A DNA stretch of 64,000 nt from an uncultured Bryobacteraceae bacterium. Its GTDB lineage: Bacteria > Acidobacteriota > Terriglobia > Bryobacterales > Bryobacteraceae. The position numbers were made by a program, and so were the translations under genes. Below the pieces are notes generated by a model. That model saw nothing but the letters and a program-made list of their open reading frames with translations, had not been told where the DNA came from and made no database searches. Shown here in pieces: positions 1 through 11,911 of this stretch (positions within the stretch are counted from its first letter, which is position 1; every line of letters begins with the position of its first letter). Location of the stretch: NCBI GenBank assembly GCA_938003835.1, contig CALKXJ010000012.1, positions 248,001 through 312,000 on the forward strand, in the 5' to 3' direction.

Positions 1-587
1 GTGGTCGAGGCACTGATATTGCCGCCCGAGGCGCCCGACGATGAGCCGCCGACGCGACTCGTGGCGGCGCGCATGGCGCTCGAGCCGCTGCGCGGGGCCC
101 CGCTGAAGCCGCCGCCCGAGCCTGTTCCGGTGGAGGTCACCGTGCCCGTCTGGCTCAACCGCGAGGCCGTCGAGGAGCGCGCCACGGTGGAGGTCGAGCC
201 GACCGTGATGGTGGAGTCCGCCTGGATCAGGCTCGCCTGCGCCGACCGCCCGCGACCGCTGCGGCTGCCCTCCAGCCGGGGCACCAGAACGCTGGCGTAC
301 TTTTCGGCCCGGGTAGTGCCGCTCACGCGCAACGTCCGTTCGAGCGCACCCGCCTCCACCTTGAAGACCGGCACTTGAGCGACGGCGCCCGCCGCCTGCT
401 CGCGGGCCGCGCGCTGGCGTCCCCACTGTACGTACAAGCCGATGCCCACCAGCAGGATAGCCGGAACAATCCACCATCGGAGGCGCCGCCGGCGCTGCCG
501 CTCGGGAGCTGGGACCACCTGAGGAGCCGGACGCGGCGCCCGGGGAACGATCTCCGGGACGATAGAAGTTTGCTTTGGCGCTTCCAT
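1..587 (-). CDS. HlyD/RND-type periplasmic adaptor, N-terminal part (runs off the window)
   Basis: The reverse strand is open from an ATG at 587 to the window edge, giving about 195 residues. A proline/arginine-rich cytoplasmic start is followed by one membrane anchor (about residues 37-54, WWIVPAILLVGIGLYVQW). Then comes a beta-strand segment (VPVFKVEAGALERTLRVSG, then KYASVLVPRLEG) typical of the first barrel strand of membrane-fusion adaptors. After that the protein becomes an unusual run rich in Ser, Gly and Thr where the biotinyl-lipoyl domain and hairpin would normally begin. The rest lies outside the window. Likely role: inner-membrane-anchored adaptor of a tripartite exporter; its ATPase or pump is not visible. 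It lies just downstream of rho on the same strand. The family call rests on the anchor and first strands only. Confidence 0.7.
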   Translation of the reverse strand, partial: MEAPKQTSIVPEIVPRAPRPAPQVVPAPERQRRRRLRWWIVPAILLVGIGLYVQWGRQRAAREQAAGAVAQVPVFKVEAGALERTLRVSGTTRAEKYASVLVPRLEGSRSGRGRSAQASLIQADSTITVGSTSTVARSSTASRLSQTGTVTSTGTGSGGGFSGAPRSGSSAMRAATSRVGGSSSGASGGNISAST

Positions 588-675
588 GACGTATTCTCGC
601 CCAGCCCCCGCCTCGGCAGGGGCGCCGGAGGGTTTCTCCCTGCCTTTATGACGAAGTCAGCCTTTTCGAGGTTAT

Positions 676-705
676 CCCGGCGGGCGAGAAATCGCCACCG
701 CCGGG
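676..705 (-). terminator. Stem-loop directly after rho
   Basis: A near-perfect inverted repeat starts a few bases past the rho stop codon: outer arms CCCGGCG/CGCCGGG, inner arms GGCGA/TCGCC, a four-base loop and a two-base bulge. There is no T-run after it, so it is not a classical intrinsic terminator. It may protect the mRNA 3' end or attenuate read-through into the adaptor gene. Confidence 0.4.
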
Positions 706-709
706 CGCC

Positions 710-2115
<1,406 letters not shown>

Positions 2116-2140
<25 letters not shown>

Positions 2141-2682
2141 ATTTCCTTCACTCCTTGGCCGGTGAGGGCCGAGAACGGCACCAGCCGGTCCGCCGCGACG
2201 TGCTCGGTCAAGGCGGCCAGCCCGAGATGCCGTTCCCTCTGGTTCTTCCATTTGTCGATCTTGGTGGCGACGACCAGGTATGGCCGGCCGAAATATTCGA
2301 GCCAGCGCTTCAACTGAAGATCGCTCTCCATCCAGCCGTGGCGGGCGTCCACGAGCAGGAAACACAGTCGCAGCGCCCGCCGGCGCCGCAGGTAGGCTTC
2401 GACGAGGCCCCTCCAGCGCCGCTGCTGATCCGGCGGCACCCGTGCATACCCGTATCCGGGGAAATCGACGAAGTACATGTCGGGCCCGACCCGGTAAAAA
2501 TTGAGCATCTCGGTGCAGCCGGGGGTGGAGCTGGTCCGCGCCAGCTTGCGCCCCCCCAGCAGGGCGTTCAACAGAGTCGACTTGCCGACGTTGCTCCGGC
2601 CGAGAAACGCAAACTCGCGCGCCTGCTCCGGAGGGAACTGGTCGGCACGCGCCGCGCTGCGAACGAATTCCGCTGCCACCAT
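2116..2682 (-). CDS. engB: Ribosome biogenesis GTP-binding protein EngB (YsxC/YihA)
   Basis: A 188-residue TrmE-Era-EngA-EngB-type GTPase needed for large ribosomal subunit assembly. Visible motifs: G1 GRSNVGKST (about residues 29-37), G3 DFPGYG, G4 TKIDK, G5 SAL. The G2 threonine lies in a TSSTPG segment. Length is normal for the family. It sits between lon (upstream) and rho (3' end overlapping by 25 bases), so it is probably co-transcribed in a clpX-lon-engB-rho run. The lon-engB link is conserved in many bacteria. Confidence 0.96.
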
Positions 2683-2734
2683 GTTCCGCCATGTACCCGG
2701 GACGGCGCCCCCCGGGACATTCCGCCGGCCGTCC

Positions 2735-5164
<2,430 letters not shown>

Positions 5165-5187
5165 TTGGTCAAGCTGAGGCTGAGTCG

Positions 5188-5216
5188 AATGTATTTGCCG
5201 AGCCGTCCCCGATCAA
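5188..5216 (-). promoter_or_regulatory. Candidate sigma70-type promoter for lon
   Basis: Reverse-strand TTGATC (5211-5216), a 17-base spacer, then TACATT (5188-5193). The predicted start site lies about 18 bases before the lon ATG. It gives lon its own promoter although clpX lies upstream on the same strand. No HrcA (CIRCE) or sigma32-like site was evident. Confidence 0.4.
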
Positions 5217-5246
5217 ACGGCGCGCCGGCCGGAGTTCCGGGCGTCG

Positions 5247-6515
5247 TCAGCCGGCCTTCTCGAGAAGCGCCAGGTTGATCTTCCGGGCCATGACCATCTC
5301 CTTGGTCACCACGAACTCGCGAATCTTCTTGTATGAGGGGAGATAGTACATCAGCTCCAGCATGAGATCCTCGAGGATGGTGCGCAGGCCCCTCGCCCCG
5401 ACCTTGCGCTCCATGGCCAAGGCCGCGATCGCCTCGAGGGAGTCCTCCGTAAATCTCAGTTTAACATTTTCGAACTCGAAGAGTTTCTGGTACTGCCGGA
5501 TGATGGCGTTCTTGGGCTTGACCAGAATCTGCACCAGCGCGTCCTTGTCCAGATCCTCGAGCACCGCAATCACCGGCAGCCGTCCGATGAATTCGGGAAT
5601 GAAGCCCGCCTTGATCAGGTCGACCGGCTGCACCTTCTCGAGCAGGTTCAGATCGCGCCGCCCGCTCGCTGACGCCTTGCGCTCCTGCGAATCCTTGTCG
5701 TTGATGAAGCCGATCGAGGACTGGCCGATGCGCCGGCTGATGATCTTCTCCAGCCCCACGAAAGCGCCCCCGCAGATGAACAGGATGTTCGTGGTGTCCA
5801 CCGGCGTGAACTCTTGGTGCGGGTGCTTGCGCCCGCCCTGCGGCGGCACGTTGGCGATCGTGCCCTCGAGAATTTTCAGAAGCGCCTGTTGCACGCCCTC
5901 GCCCGAGACGTCGCGCGTGATCGAGGGATTCTCGTCCTTGCGGCCGATCTTGTCGATCTCGTCGATGTAGATGATGCCCTGCTGGCAGCGCTGCACGTCC
6001 CAGTCGGAGTTCTGCAACAGCCGCAGGATGATGTTCTCGACGTCCTCGCCCACATAGCCCGCCTCGGTGAGCGTGGTGGCATCGACGATGGCGAACGGCA
6101 CATCGAGAAACCGCGCCAGCGTCTGCGCCAGCAGCGTCTTGCCGGTGCCCGTCGGCCCGATCAACAGGATGTTGCTTTTCGACAGCTCGACGTCGCTCGA
6201 GCGCTGCCGGTTCAGATGAATGCGCTTGTAATGGTTGTAAACGGCGACGGCCAGCTTCTTTTTCACCGACTCCTGGCCGATGACATACTGATCCAGGTAG
6301 TCCTTGATCTCAAGCGGCTTCGGAAGCTTGAAGGCTCCGCCGGGCGCGTGCTCGGGCCGATCGTCCTCCAGAATCGAGTTGCAGACGGCGATGCACTCGT
6401 CGCAGATGTAGGCCCGCGGGTATTCCCCGGGGGAAGAAATCAACTTGCCGACGGCGTCTTGAGTCTTATGGCAAAACGAGCAGCGTAAGGTATCGTCAAA
6501 CCCCGATCGTCTCAA
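5247..6515 (-). CDS. clpX: ATP-dependent Clp protease ATP-binding subunit ClpX
   Basis: AAA+ unfoldase of 422 residues that feeds substrates to ClpP. The N-terminal zinc-binding domain has Cys12, Cys15, Cys38 and Cys41. Walker A is GPTGTGKT (about 120-127), the pore loop GYVG follows TTLTEA, and Walker B is [13 protein letters not shown]. The C-terminal sensor-2 region [13 protein letters not shown] is intact. The start is a TTG preceded by a G-rich stretch; no ATG occurs before the zinc finger. ClpP, usually encoded just upstream, is not next to it, and tig lies 26 kb away. Confidence 0.97.
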   Translation of the reverse strand: MRRSGFDDTLRCSFCHKTQDAVGKLISSPGEYPRAYICDECIAVCNSILEDDRPEHAPGGAFKLPKPLEIKDYLDQYVIGQESVKKKLAVAVYNHYKRIHLNRQRSSDVELSKSNILLIGPTGTGKTLLAQTLARFLDVPFAIVDATTLTEAGYVGEDVENIILRLLQNSDWDVQRCQQGIIYIDEIDKIGRKDENPSITRDVSGEGVQQALLKILEGTIANVPPQGGRKHPHQEFTPVDTTNILFICGGAFVGLEKIISRRIGQSSIGFINDKDSQERKASASGRRDLNLLEKVQPVDLIKAGFIPEFIGRLPVIAVLEDLDKDALVQILVKPKNAIIRQYQKLFEFENVKLRFTEDSLEAIAALAMERKVGARGLRTILEDLMLELMYYLPSYKKIREFVVTKEMVMARKINLALLEKAG

Positions 6516-6609
6516 GCCCTACCCCCGCCGGATTCTTGCGCCTCGCCACGGTGATCCGGATCCATCTTCATTATCCCCCGAACCGGGATGAAGAAGCAAT
6601 CGCCGCCTC

Positions 6610-9600
6610 TCAGTCACCCGCCTCGGAGCCGACCCATCGCCGGACGCCGACGGCCAGGGCCGCGCGTGCCTCAAAGACAAGGCTGAATAGCGACGGCACC
6701 ACGACCAGAGTGAAGACGGCCGACACCAGCAGGCCGCCCACCACCACGCTGCCCAGCCCGCGATAGAATTCCGAGCCCGGGCCCGGAAACAACACGAGCG
6801 GCAGCATGCCGAAGACACTGGTCAGCACGCTCATGAAAATCGGCCGGACCCGGCTCGCCGTGGCCAGCCGCACCGCCTGGCGTGGCGGCAGGCCCTCGCC
6901 CCGGATATGCCGGAGCGATTGATGCACGATCAGGATGGCGTTGTTCACCACCGTCCCCAGCAGGATCACGAAGCCGAGCATCGTCAGGATATCGAGCGCC
7001 TGATAGGCGAGCAAACGGTTCACCGCCGCCAGGCCAAGAAAGCCTCCCGCCGCCGCCAGCGGCACGCTGAACAGAATCACCAGCGGATAGAGGAAGCTCT
7101 CAAACAGCGCGGCCATGAGCAGGTACGTGATGGCGACGGCGAGCGCGAAATTCCATTTGAACGCCTCGTAGGTCTGGCTCAATTTGTCCGCCGTTCCGCT
7201 CAGGTGCGCCCGGTAGAGACCGCCCAGCTTGCCGGCCGTGCGCATCGGCTCGAGAATCTCGGATTGGATCGTCTCCATCGCCGCCTGAAGCGGCATCCGC
7301 TCCGCCGGAGCCACCTGGATGGTGATGACGCGCTGGCGCTCGCGATGCCGGATGCTAACCGGGCCGCGCGTTTCCTCGATGCGCGCCACCGAGTCCAGGG
7401 TGATCAGCCGGCCGTCGGCAGTGGCGATCGGCATCTGGCCGAGCAGGTGCGTGCGGTGGCGGAAGCCGGGTTCGGCCATCACCTTGATGTCGATCTTGCG
7501 CCCCTCGTGCTGATACTCGCTGGCCTTGGCGCCGTCCACCAGGGCGCTCACCGTAAAGCCGAGATCCCGGTTGGAGATGCCGGCCTCGGCCGCGCGCCGC
7601 CGGTCGGCAATCACCCGCACTTCCGGGCTGCCCAGATCCAGGCTCGGAATCGGCCGCGCCTGCGCGCCCGGCAGCTTGGCCAGCACTTCGCCGTAGATCT
7701 CCCGGCCCAGCTCCACCAGCCGCTCGATCTCCGGGCCGGTGACGTCGATCTCGATGCGCCGCCCCTGGCCGCCCTCGAAGATCCCGACCTGGCTGACGAA
7801 GCCGATGGCGCCGGGAATGGTCGCGTTCACCTTTTGGAACTCGGCGATCAGCTCTCGCGCGCGGTCGGGCTGGCGCGAACCGGCGCCCAGGAAACACCGG
7901 TCCGGCATGGCGATGAAGAAGAACGATTCGATGCCGCCTCCCGGCAGATGCGCCGTCGCCTCCGGCGGCCCCTCCCAAAGATGGGAAAGCTTCTCGGTGT
8001 AGCGGTGGCGCAGGGCGGCCACCTCCTCGAGGTTATAGCCCGGCGAGGGAAGCACGGCGCCGAACAGGAAGTTGTGATTGCCGGTGGGCAGGTACTCGGC
8101 CTTCGGCATCAGGGCGAGGCTGAGCCAGACTGCGGCGGCCGTCAGGGCCGCCACCACCGCCACACGCCGCAGCACGCCCTCGCCGAGCCAGCCCACCAGC
8201 GCCGTCACGCCCGCACTGAAGCGCCGGCCCAGCGTCGTCAGGCCGAAGCGGCGGGCTCGCACCGGCGCCGGTTCCGCGTGCAGAATCTTCGCCGACAGGC
8301 TCGGGATTACCGTGATCGCCACCAGCAGACTCAACCCGACGGCGCAACTGAGCCCGACGGCGATGTCGCGGAACAGTTGCCCGGCCTCCTCCTCGACGAA
8401 GAGGACCGGCACGAAGACGGCGATCGTCGTCAGCGTGCTCGCCAGGACCGCGCCCCAGACCTCGACCGTTCCGTCGTATGCCGCCTGCCGGCGCGGCTTG
8501 CCCATCTGCCGGTGCCGGTAGATGTTCTCGAGCACCACAATCGAGTTGTCCACCACCATGCCGACCGCGAAGGCCAGCGCCGCCAGGCTGACGACGTTGA
8601 GCGAGCGGTCGAACCACAGCATCAGCAGGAAGGTCCCGACCAGGCTCACCGGCATGGCCACGGCGATCACCAGCGTGCTCGTCAGGCTCCGGAGAAAGAC
8701 GAGCAGCACCAGCACCGCCAGCGTGCCGCCCACAACCAGACTTTGCCGCAGCAGCCCGAGCGAGCGGCGAATATATTCGGTCTCGTCGTAGACCTGAGTG
8801 AGGCGCAGGCCGCGCGCGGCGAGCACCTCCCGGTTGAGCCGCTCCACAGCCGCCTTGAGCCCGGCCATCACCTGAAGCACGTTCTCGCCCGGCTGCTTGA
8901 CCGTGTTCAGGGCGATCATGCTCTCGCCCTTGAAAAAGGCCCGCGCCGTCGGCTTGCGATAGCCGAGTTCGACGCGCGCGACGTCGCGCACGTAAATGGG
9001 CACGCCGCCCGAGACCGCGATCACCACGTCGGCGATCTCCTCGGGCGAGGTGTATTCGCCGACCGTTCGCACCACGTACCGGCGCTTGCCCTCGGAGAAA
9101 TCGCCCCCGCTGAAGTTGCGATTTTCCCGTTCGAGCGCCGCTCCCAACTGGTTCAACGTCACCCGGCGCGCCGCCAGGCGAGCCGGATCGACGATGACGT
9201 GCATCTCGGTGTACTGGCCCCCGTAGAGGTTCACCGCACCCACCCCCGGCACGCGCTCCAGCTCAGGCTTGACAAAATCCTCGACGAAGTCCTGAAGCCT
9301 GGCCACATCGCCCGCGAACGGTTTCTCCCCGGCGGCATGCAGGACGAACCAGGCGATGGCGCTCGCGTCGCTCGAGCCGGCATAGAGCACCGGTTTTCGC
9401 GCCTCGGAGGGGTAGTCGGGAACCTGCTGAAGCGCGTTGGCCACCTTGATGAGGGCCGCGCTCTCATCCGTGCCAAGCCGGAACGCCAGATTGACCGTGG
9501 CGAAATTGTCCGAGGCCGTGCTCTCCATACGCCGCAGGCCCTCGACCGCCTTGAGCTGCTCTTCCTGCTCCTGGACGATCTCACGCTCGATCTCCGCAGG

Positions 9601-9765
9601 ACTGGCCCCCGGCCAGAAGGTGGAGACGGTTACGTAGGGTTCGTCCACCGTGGGCGTCAATTGCACGGGAATGCGGCGCAGCGCCAGCCCCCCGAACAGC
9701 GCCAGCAGAATGACGCCGACCGCGGTGGTCACCGGATAGCGGATCGAGTGCTCGACCAGCTTCAT
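6610..9765 (-). CDS. RND-family efflux transporter permease (AcrB/HAE-like)
   Basis: Inner-membrane proton-driven pump of 1051 residues with the 12-TM duplicated RND layout. TM1 (about 12-30) precedes a large periplasmic loop (YVTVSTFWPGASPAEIE); a TM2-6 cluster lies around 330-540, a second periplasmic loop follows TM7, and the C-terminal TM cluster includes GMLPLVLFPGPGSEFYRGLG. The TM4 proton-relay region reads GMVVDNSIVVLENIY, with one Asp rather than the Asp-Asp pair of AcrB. It overlaps the adaptor gene by four bases (ATGA), so pump and adaptor are made together. No outer-membrane channel is encoded beside them. Substrate unknown. Confidence 0.9.
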   Translation of the reverse strand: MKLVEHSIRYPVTTAVGVILLALFGGLALRRIPVQLTPTVDEPYVTVSTFWPGASPAEIEREIVQEQEEQLKAVEGLRRMESTASDNFATVNLAFRLGTDESAALIKVANALQQVPDYPSEARKPVLYAGSSDASAIAWFVLHAAGEKPFAGDVARLQDFVEDFVKPELERVPGVGAVNLYGGQYTEMHVIVDPARLAARRVTLNQLGAALERENRNFSGGDFSEGKRRYVVRTVGEYTSPEEIADVVIAVSGGVPIYVRDVARVELGYRKPTARAFFKGESMIALNTVKQPGENVLQVMAGLKAAVERLNREVLAARGLRLTQVYDETEYIRRSLGLLRQSLVVGGTLAVLVLLVFLRSLTSTLVIAVAMPVSLVGTFLLMLWFDRSLNVVSLAALAFAVGMVVDNSIVVLENIYRHRQMGKPRRQAAYDGTVEVWGAVLASTLTTIAVFVPVLFVEEEAGQLFRDIAVGLSCAVGLSLLVAITVIPSLSAKILHAEPAPVRARRFGLTTLGRRFSAGVTALVGWLGEGVLRRVAVVAALTAAAVWLSLALMPKAEYLPTGNHNFLFGAVLPSPGYNLEEVAALRHRYTEKLSHLWEGPPEATAHLPGGGIESFFFIAMPDRCFLGAGSRQPDRARELIAEFQKVNATIPGAIGFVSQVGIFEGGQGRRIEIDVTGPEIERLVELGREIYGEVLAKLPGAQARPIPSLDLGSPEVRVIADRRRAAEAGISNRDLGFTVSALVDGAKASEYQHEGRKIDIKVMAEPGFRHRTHLLGQMPIATADGRLITLDSVARIEETRGPVSIRHRERQRVITIQVAPAERMPLQAAMETIQSEILEPMRTAGKLGGLYRAHLSGTADKLSQTYEAFKWNFALAVAITYLLMAALFESFLYPLVILFSVPLAAAGGFLGLAAVNRLLAYQALDILTMLGFVILLGTVVNNAILIVHQSLRHIRGEGLPPRQAVRLATASRVRPIFMSVLTSVFGMLPLVLFPGPGSEFYRGLGSVVVGGLLVSAVFTLVVVPSLFSLVFEARAALAVGVRRWVGSEAGD

Positions 9766-10838
9766 GGCAGCGGATAATCGACGCGCTCGCCGGCGACCCT
9801 CTGGCCCGGGCGGAGCCGCTCGTTGCCGCGCGTGATCACTTTCTGGCCCGGCGCGACGGCCCCGTTCACCTCCGTCCAGGCGCCGACCGCGGCGCCCGTC
9901 GACACCTGAACCGCCTTGGCCGTGCCATCCCCGTCGAGCACGTAGACACGAAGCTCAGCCCCCTCGCGCACCACTGCGTCCTTGGGAACGATCGTCGCCA
10001 GCCGCGGTCCTTCGCCGGTTTCAAAGACCCCGTCCAGCTCCACCTGCGCCAGCATGCCTGCGGCGATCCGGCCCGCCTCATTGCGAATGCGCACCCGCAC
10101 GGGAAAGGTGCGCGCCTGCGGCTCGGCGCGGGGGATGACCGCGCTCACCCGTCCGCGCACAAAGCTTCCGGGAAACGCATCCAGGGTCAGCCGGGCTAGA
10201 GCGCCCTCGCGAACCGTCCGGTAATAGCGTTCCGGCACGTTCACCACGACGTCCAGCTCCTCGAGCGATAGCACTTCCGCCACCGGATCGCCCACCTTGA
10301 GCCACTCGCCCACCTCGGTGTGCCGGCTGATCACGATGCCGTCGAAAGGCGCCCGGATCGAGCAGCGCTCCCGCTCGTAGCGGATCCGGTCGATCTCGGC
10401 GCGCAGATTGTCGATCCGGCCTTGCCAGGCGCGGAATTCATACAGCGCATCGTCAAGCTGCTGGCGGCTGAAAACGCCGGAGGCCGACAGCTCCCGCGCG
10501 CGCTCAAAGTTGCGTTCCGCCAGCTTCTGGCGCGCCTCGGCCTCCTCGAGCTGGGCCTGTGCCGCCCGCTGGCTGAGTTCCAGACTGCGCTCGCTGAGCC
10601 GCGCCAGCAAGTCGCCTTTCTTGACGCGCTCGCCCTCGCGGACCGGAACTTCCGTGACTAGGCCGGCGATTTCGCTCGCCACACGGCTGATCAAGGATGC
10701 CTCGACCGAGCCGGGCAAGCTCAGGCGGCGGTGGACCCGATACTGTCTCGCCTCGGTGAAACCCACCGGAGTGGCGGCTGGCTGCGCTGCGGCAACGGGC
10801 AGGAGCCAGAAGAGCGCGAGCGTTAGGCGAACCAACAT
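9762..10838 (-). CDS. RND efflux periplasmic adaptor (membrane fusion protein)
   Basis: Partner of the overlapping RND pump. The chosen ATG (10838) begins an ideal signal peptide, MLVRLTLALFWLLPVAAAQ; an ATG at 10862 would add eight unhelpful residues. The barrel strand SLPGSVEASLISRVASEIAG leads into the lipoyl half-motif GLVTEVPVREGERVKKGDLLA, then a coiled-coil hairpin (about 95-150), the returning lipoyl half (CSIRAPFDGIVISRHTEVGEWLKVGDP), beta-barrel and membrane-proximal domains. About 358 residues, normal for the family. No lipobox, so it is periplasmic rather than lipid-anchored. Confidence 0.9.
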   Translation of the reverse strand: MLVRLTLALFWLLPVAAAQPAATPVGFTEARQYRVHRRLSLPGSVEASLISRVASEIAGLVTEVPVREGERVKKGDLLARLSERSLELSQRAAQAQLEEAEARQKLAERNFERARELSASGVFSRQQLDDALYEFRAWQGRIDNLRAEIDRIRYERERCSIRAPFDGIVISRHTEVGEWLKVGDPVAEVLSLEELDVVVNVPERYYRTVREGALARLTLDAFPGSFVRGRVSAVIPRAEPQARTFPVRVRIRNEAGRIAAGMLAQVELDGVFETGEGPRLATIVPKDAVVREGAELRVYVLDGDGTAKAVQVSTGAAVGAWTEVNGAVAPGQKVITRGNERLRPGQRVAGERVDYPLP

Positions 10839-10960
10839 GGGCGAACAGACCGATCCCGGCATCCGGGCCGGCCTGGCGCGATCCTCCTCCTTAGCTTACA
10901 CCCGGCCGGCAGCCGCGGGAGGCGCTCGCGCGGTGCGCCGGCCCGGTCCCCCTCGCCTGA

Positions 10961-10966
10961 TACAAT
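10961..10966 (+). promoter_or_regulatory. TACAAT -10 element before the GNAT gene
   Basis: TACAAT preceded by GA lies 15 bases before the ATG at 10982, so the leader would be under 10 bases. No Shine-Dalgarno is present (the gap is C-rich) and no convincing -35 is seen. The remaining divergent gap (10839-10981) shows nothing else clear. Confidence 0.4.
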
Positions 10967-10981
10967 CGTGTCCCGACCCCC

Positions 10982-11911
10982 ATGCCCTTCGAAGTCCGCC
11001 CGATGAGCCCCGACGACCGCGCCGAGGTCGCCTCGCTGATCCAGGTCTCGCTCAATTTCTGGTACCGCCTCCACGGCCGCCCCCCGATCTTCTCCGGCGA
11101 CCCGATGGCCGCCGACGTGTTTTTCGAGGTCTATCACGCTCTGGAACCCGGTTGCGGCATCGTCGCCCAAGATACCGCCTCCGGCCTGCTCGCCGGCTCC
11201 TGCTTCTTCCATCCCCGCCCGCACCACGTCGGCCTCGGGATTATGAACGTCCATCCCAACTACTTCGGCACAGGCGCTGGCAGCGCCTTGCTTCGTTACA
11301 TCATCGGGCTGGCCGAGCAGGAAGCCAAGCCCGTGCGCCTGACCTCGAGCGCGCTGAACCTGGATTCCTTCTCCCTCTACACGCGCCACGGCTTCGTGCC
11401 GCGCCAGGTCTTCCAAGACATGGTGCTCGTGGTTCCCGCCGGCGGCTTGAGCGATGCCCAGACCGGCGCCGCGCGCGTGCGCGACGCTACCCTTCACGAC
11501 GTCGCCGCCATGGCTCAGCTCGAGGTGGCCGTCAGCGGCATCAGCCGGGAACTCGATTATCGCTTCGCGATCGAAAACCCCCTGGGCTGTTTCCACGCCT
11601 CCGTCTACGAAGCGGAATCCCGCTCGATCGACGGCTTCGTTCTCTCCTGCACCCACCGCTCCTTCCAGATGGTGGGTCCGTGCGTGGCCCGCTCGGAGAG
11701 GGAAGCTGAGGCGCTGATTCTGGGCGAACTGGACCGCTTCTTCCGGGGCCGGCCGGCCCTGTTTCTGCTGCCGGCAGACCAGGCGGCTCTGGTGGCGCGG
11801 ATGTACGACCGCGGGGCGCGCAACGTCGAGCTGCACCTGTGTCAGGTGCGCGGCTCCTTCAAGCCTTTCGCCGGCGTCAGCACGCCCGCCTTCCTTCCGG
11901 AGACCGGATAG
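10982..11911 (+). CDS. GNAT-family N-acetyltransferase, tandem-domain
   Basis: A 309-residue protein with an N-terminal GNAT domain (about 1-150). Its acetyl-CoA loop is VHPNYFGTGAGSALLRYI and strand 6/7 is LNLDSFSLYTRHGF. A second, more diverged GNAT-like half (about 160-309) lacks a clear acetyl-CoA loop and may be structural. Substrate cannot be read from sequence. It faces the HD-GYP gene and the two overlap tail to tail by 70 bases (11842-11911), so its last 23 codons are antisense to that gene's end. A -10 lies 15 bases before the ATG, with no ribosome-binding site. Confidence 0.8.
   Translation: MPFEVRPMSPDDRAEVASLIQVSLNFWYRLHGRPPIFSGDPMAADVFFEVYHALEPGCGIVAQDTASGLLAGSCFFHPRPHHVGLGIMNVHPNYFGTGAGSALLRYIIGLAEQEAKPVRLTSSALNLDSFSLYTRHGFVPRQVFQDMVLVVPAGGLSDAQTGAARVRDATLHDVAAMAQLEVAVSGISRELDYRFAIENPLGCFHASVYEAESRSIDGFVLSCTHRSFQMVGPCVARSEREAEALILGELDRFFRGRPALFLLPADQAALVARMYDRGARNVELHLCQVRGSFKPFAGVSTPAFLPETG

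Noticed and set aside
2141-2692. N-terminal extension of the rho frame over engB
   Set aside because: Low-complexity antisense-like translation, out of frame with the clear engB gene; rho is better started at the TTG at 2140.
6516-6609. Possible terminator between clpX and the RND gene
   Set aside because: A loose CTTCAT/ATGAAG pairing exists, but with unpaired bases and no T-run.
6907-9777. 956-residue open frame opposite the RND pump
   Set aside because: Antisense shadow of a motif-complete pump gene; its translation is low-complexity and rich in His, Arg and Gln.
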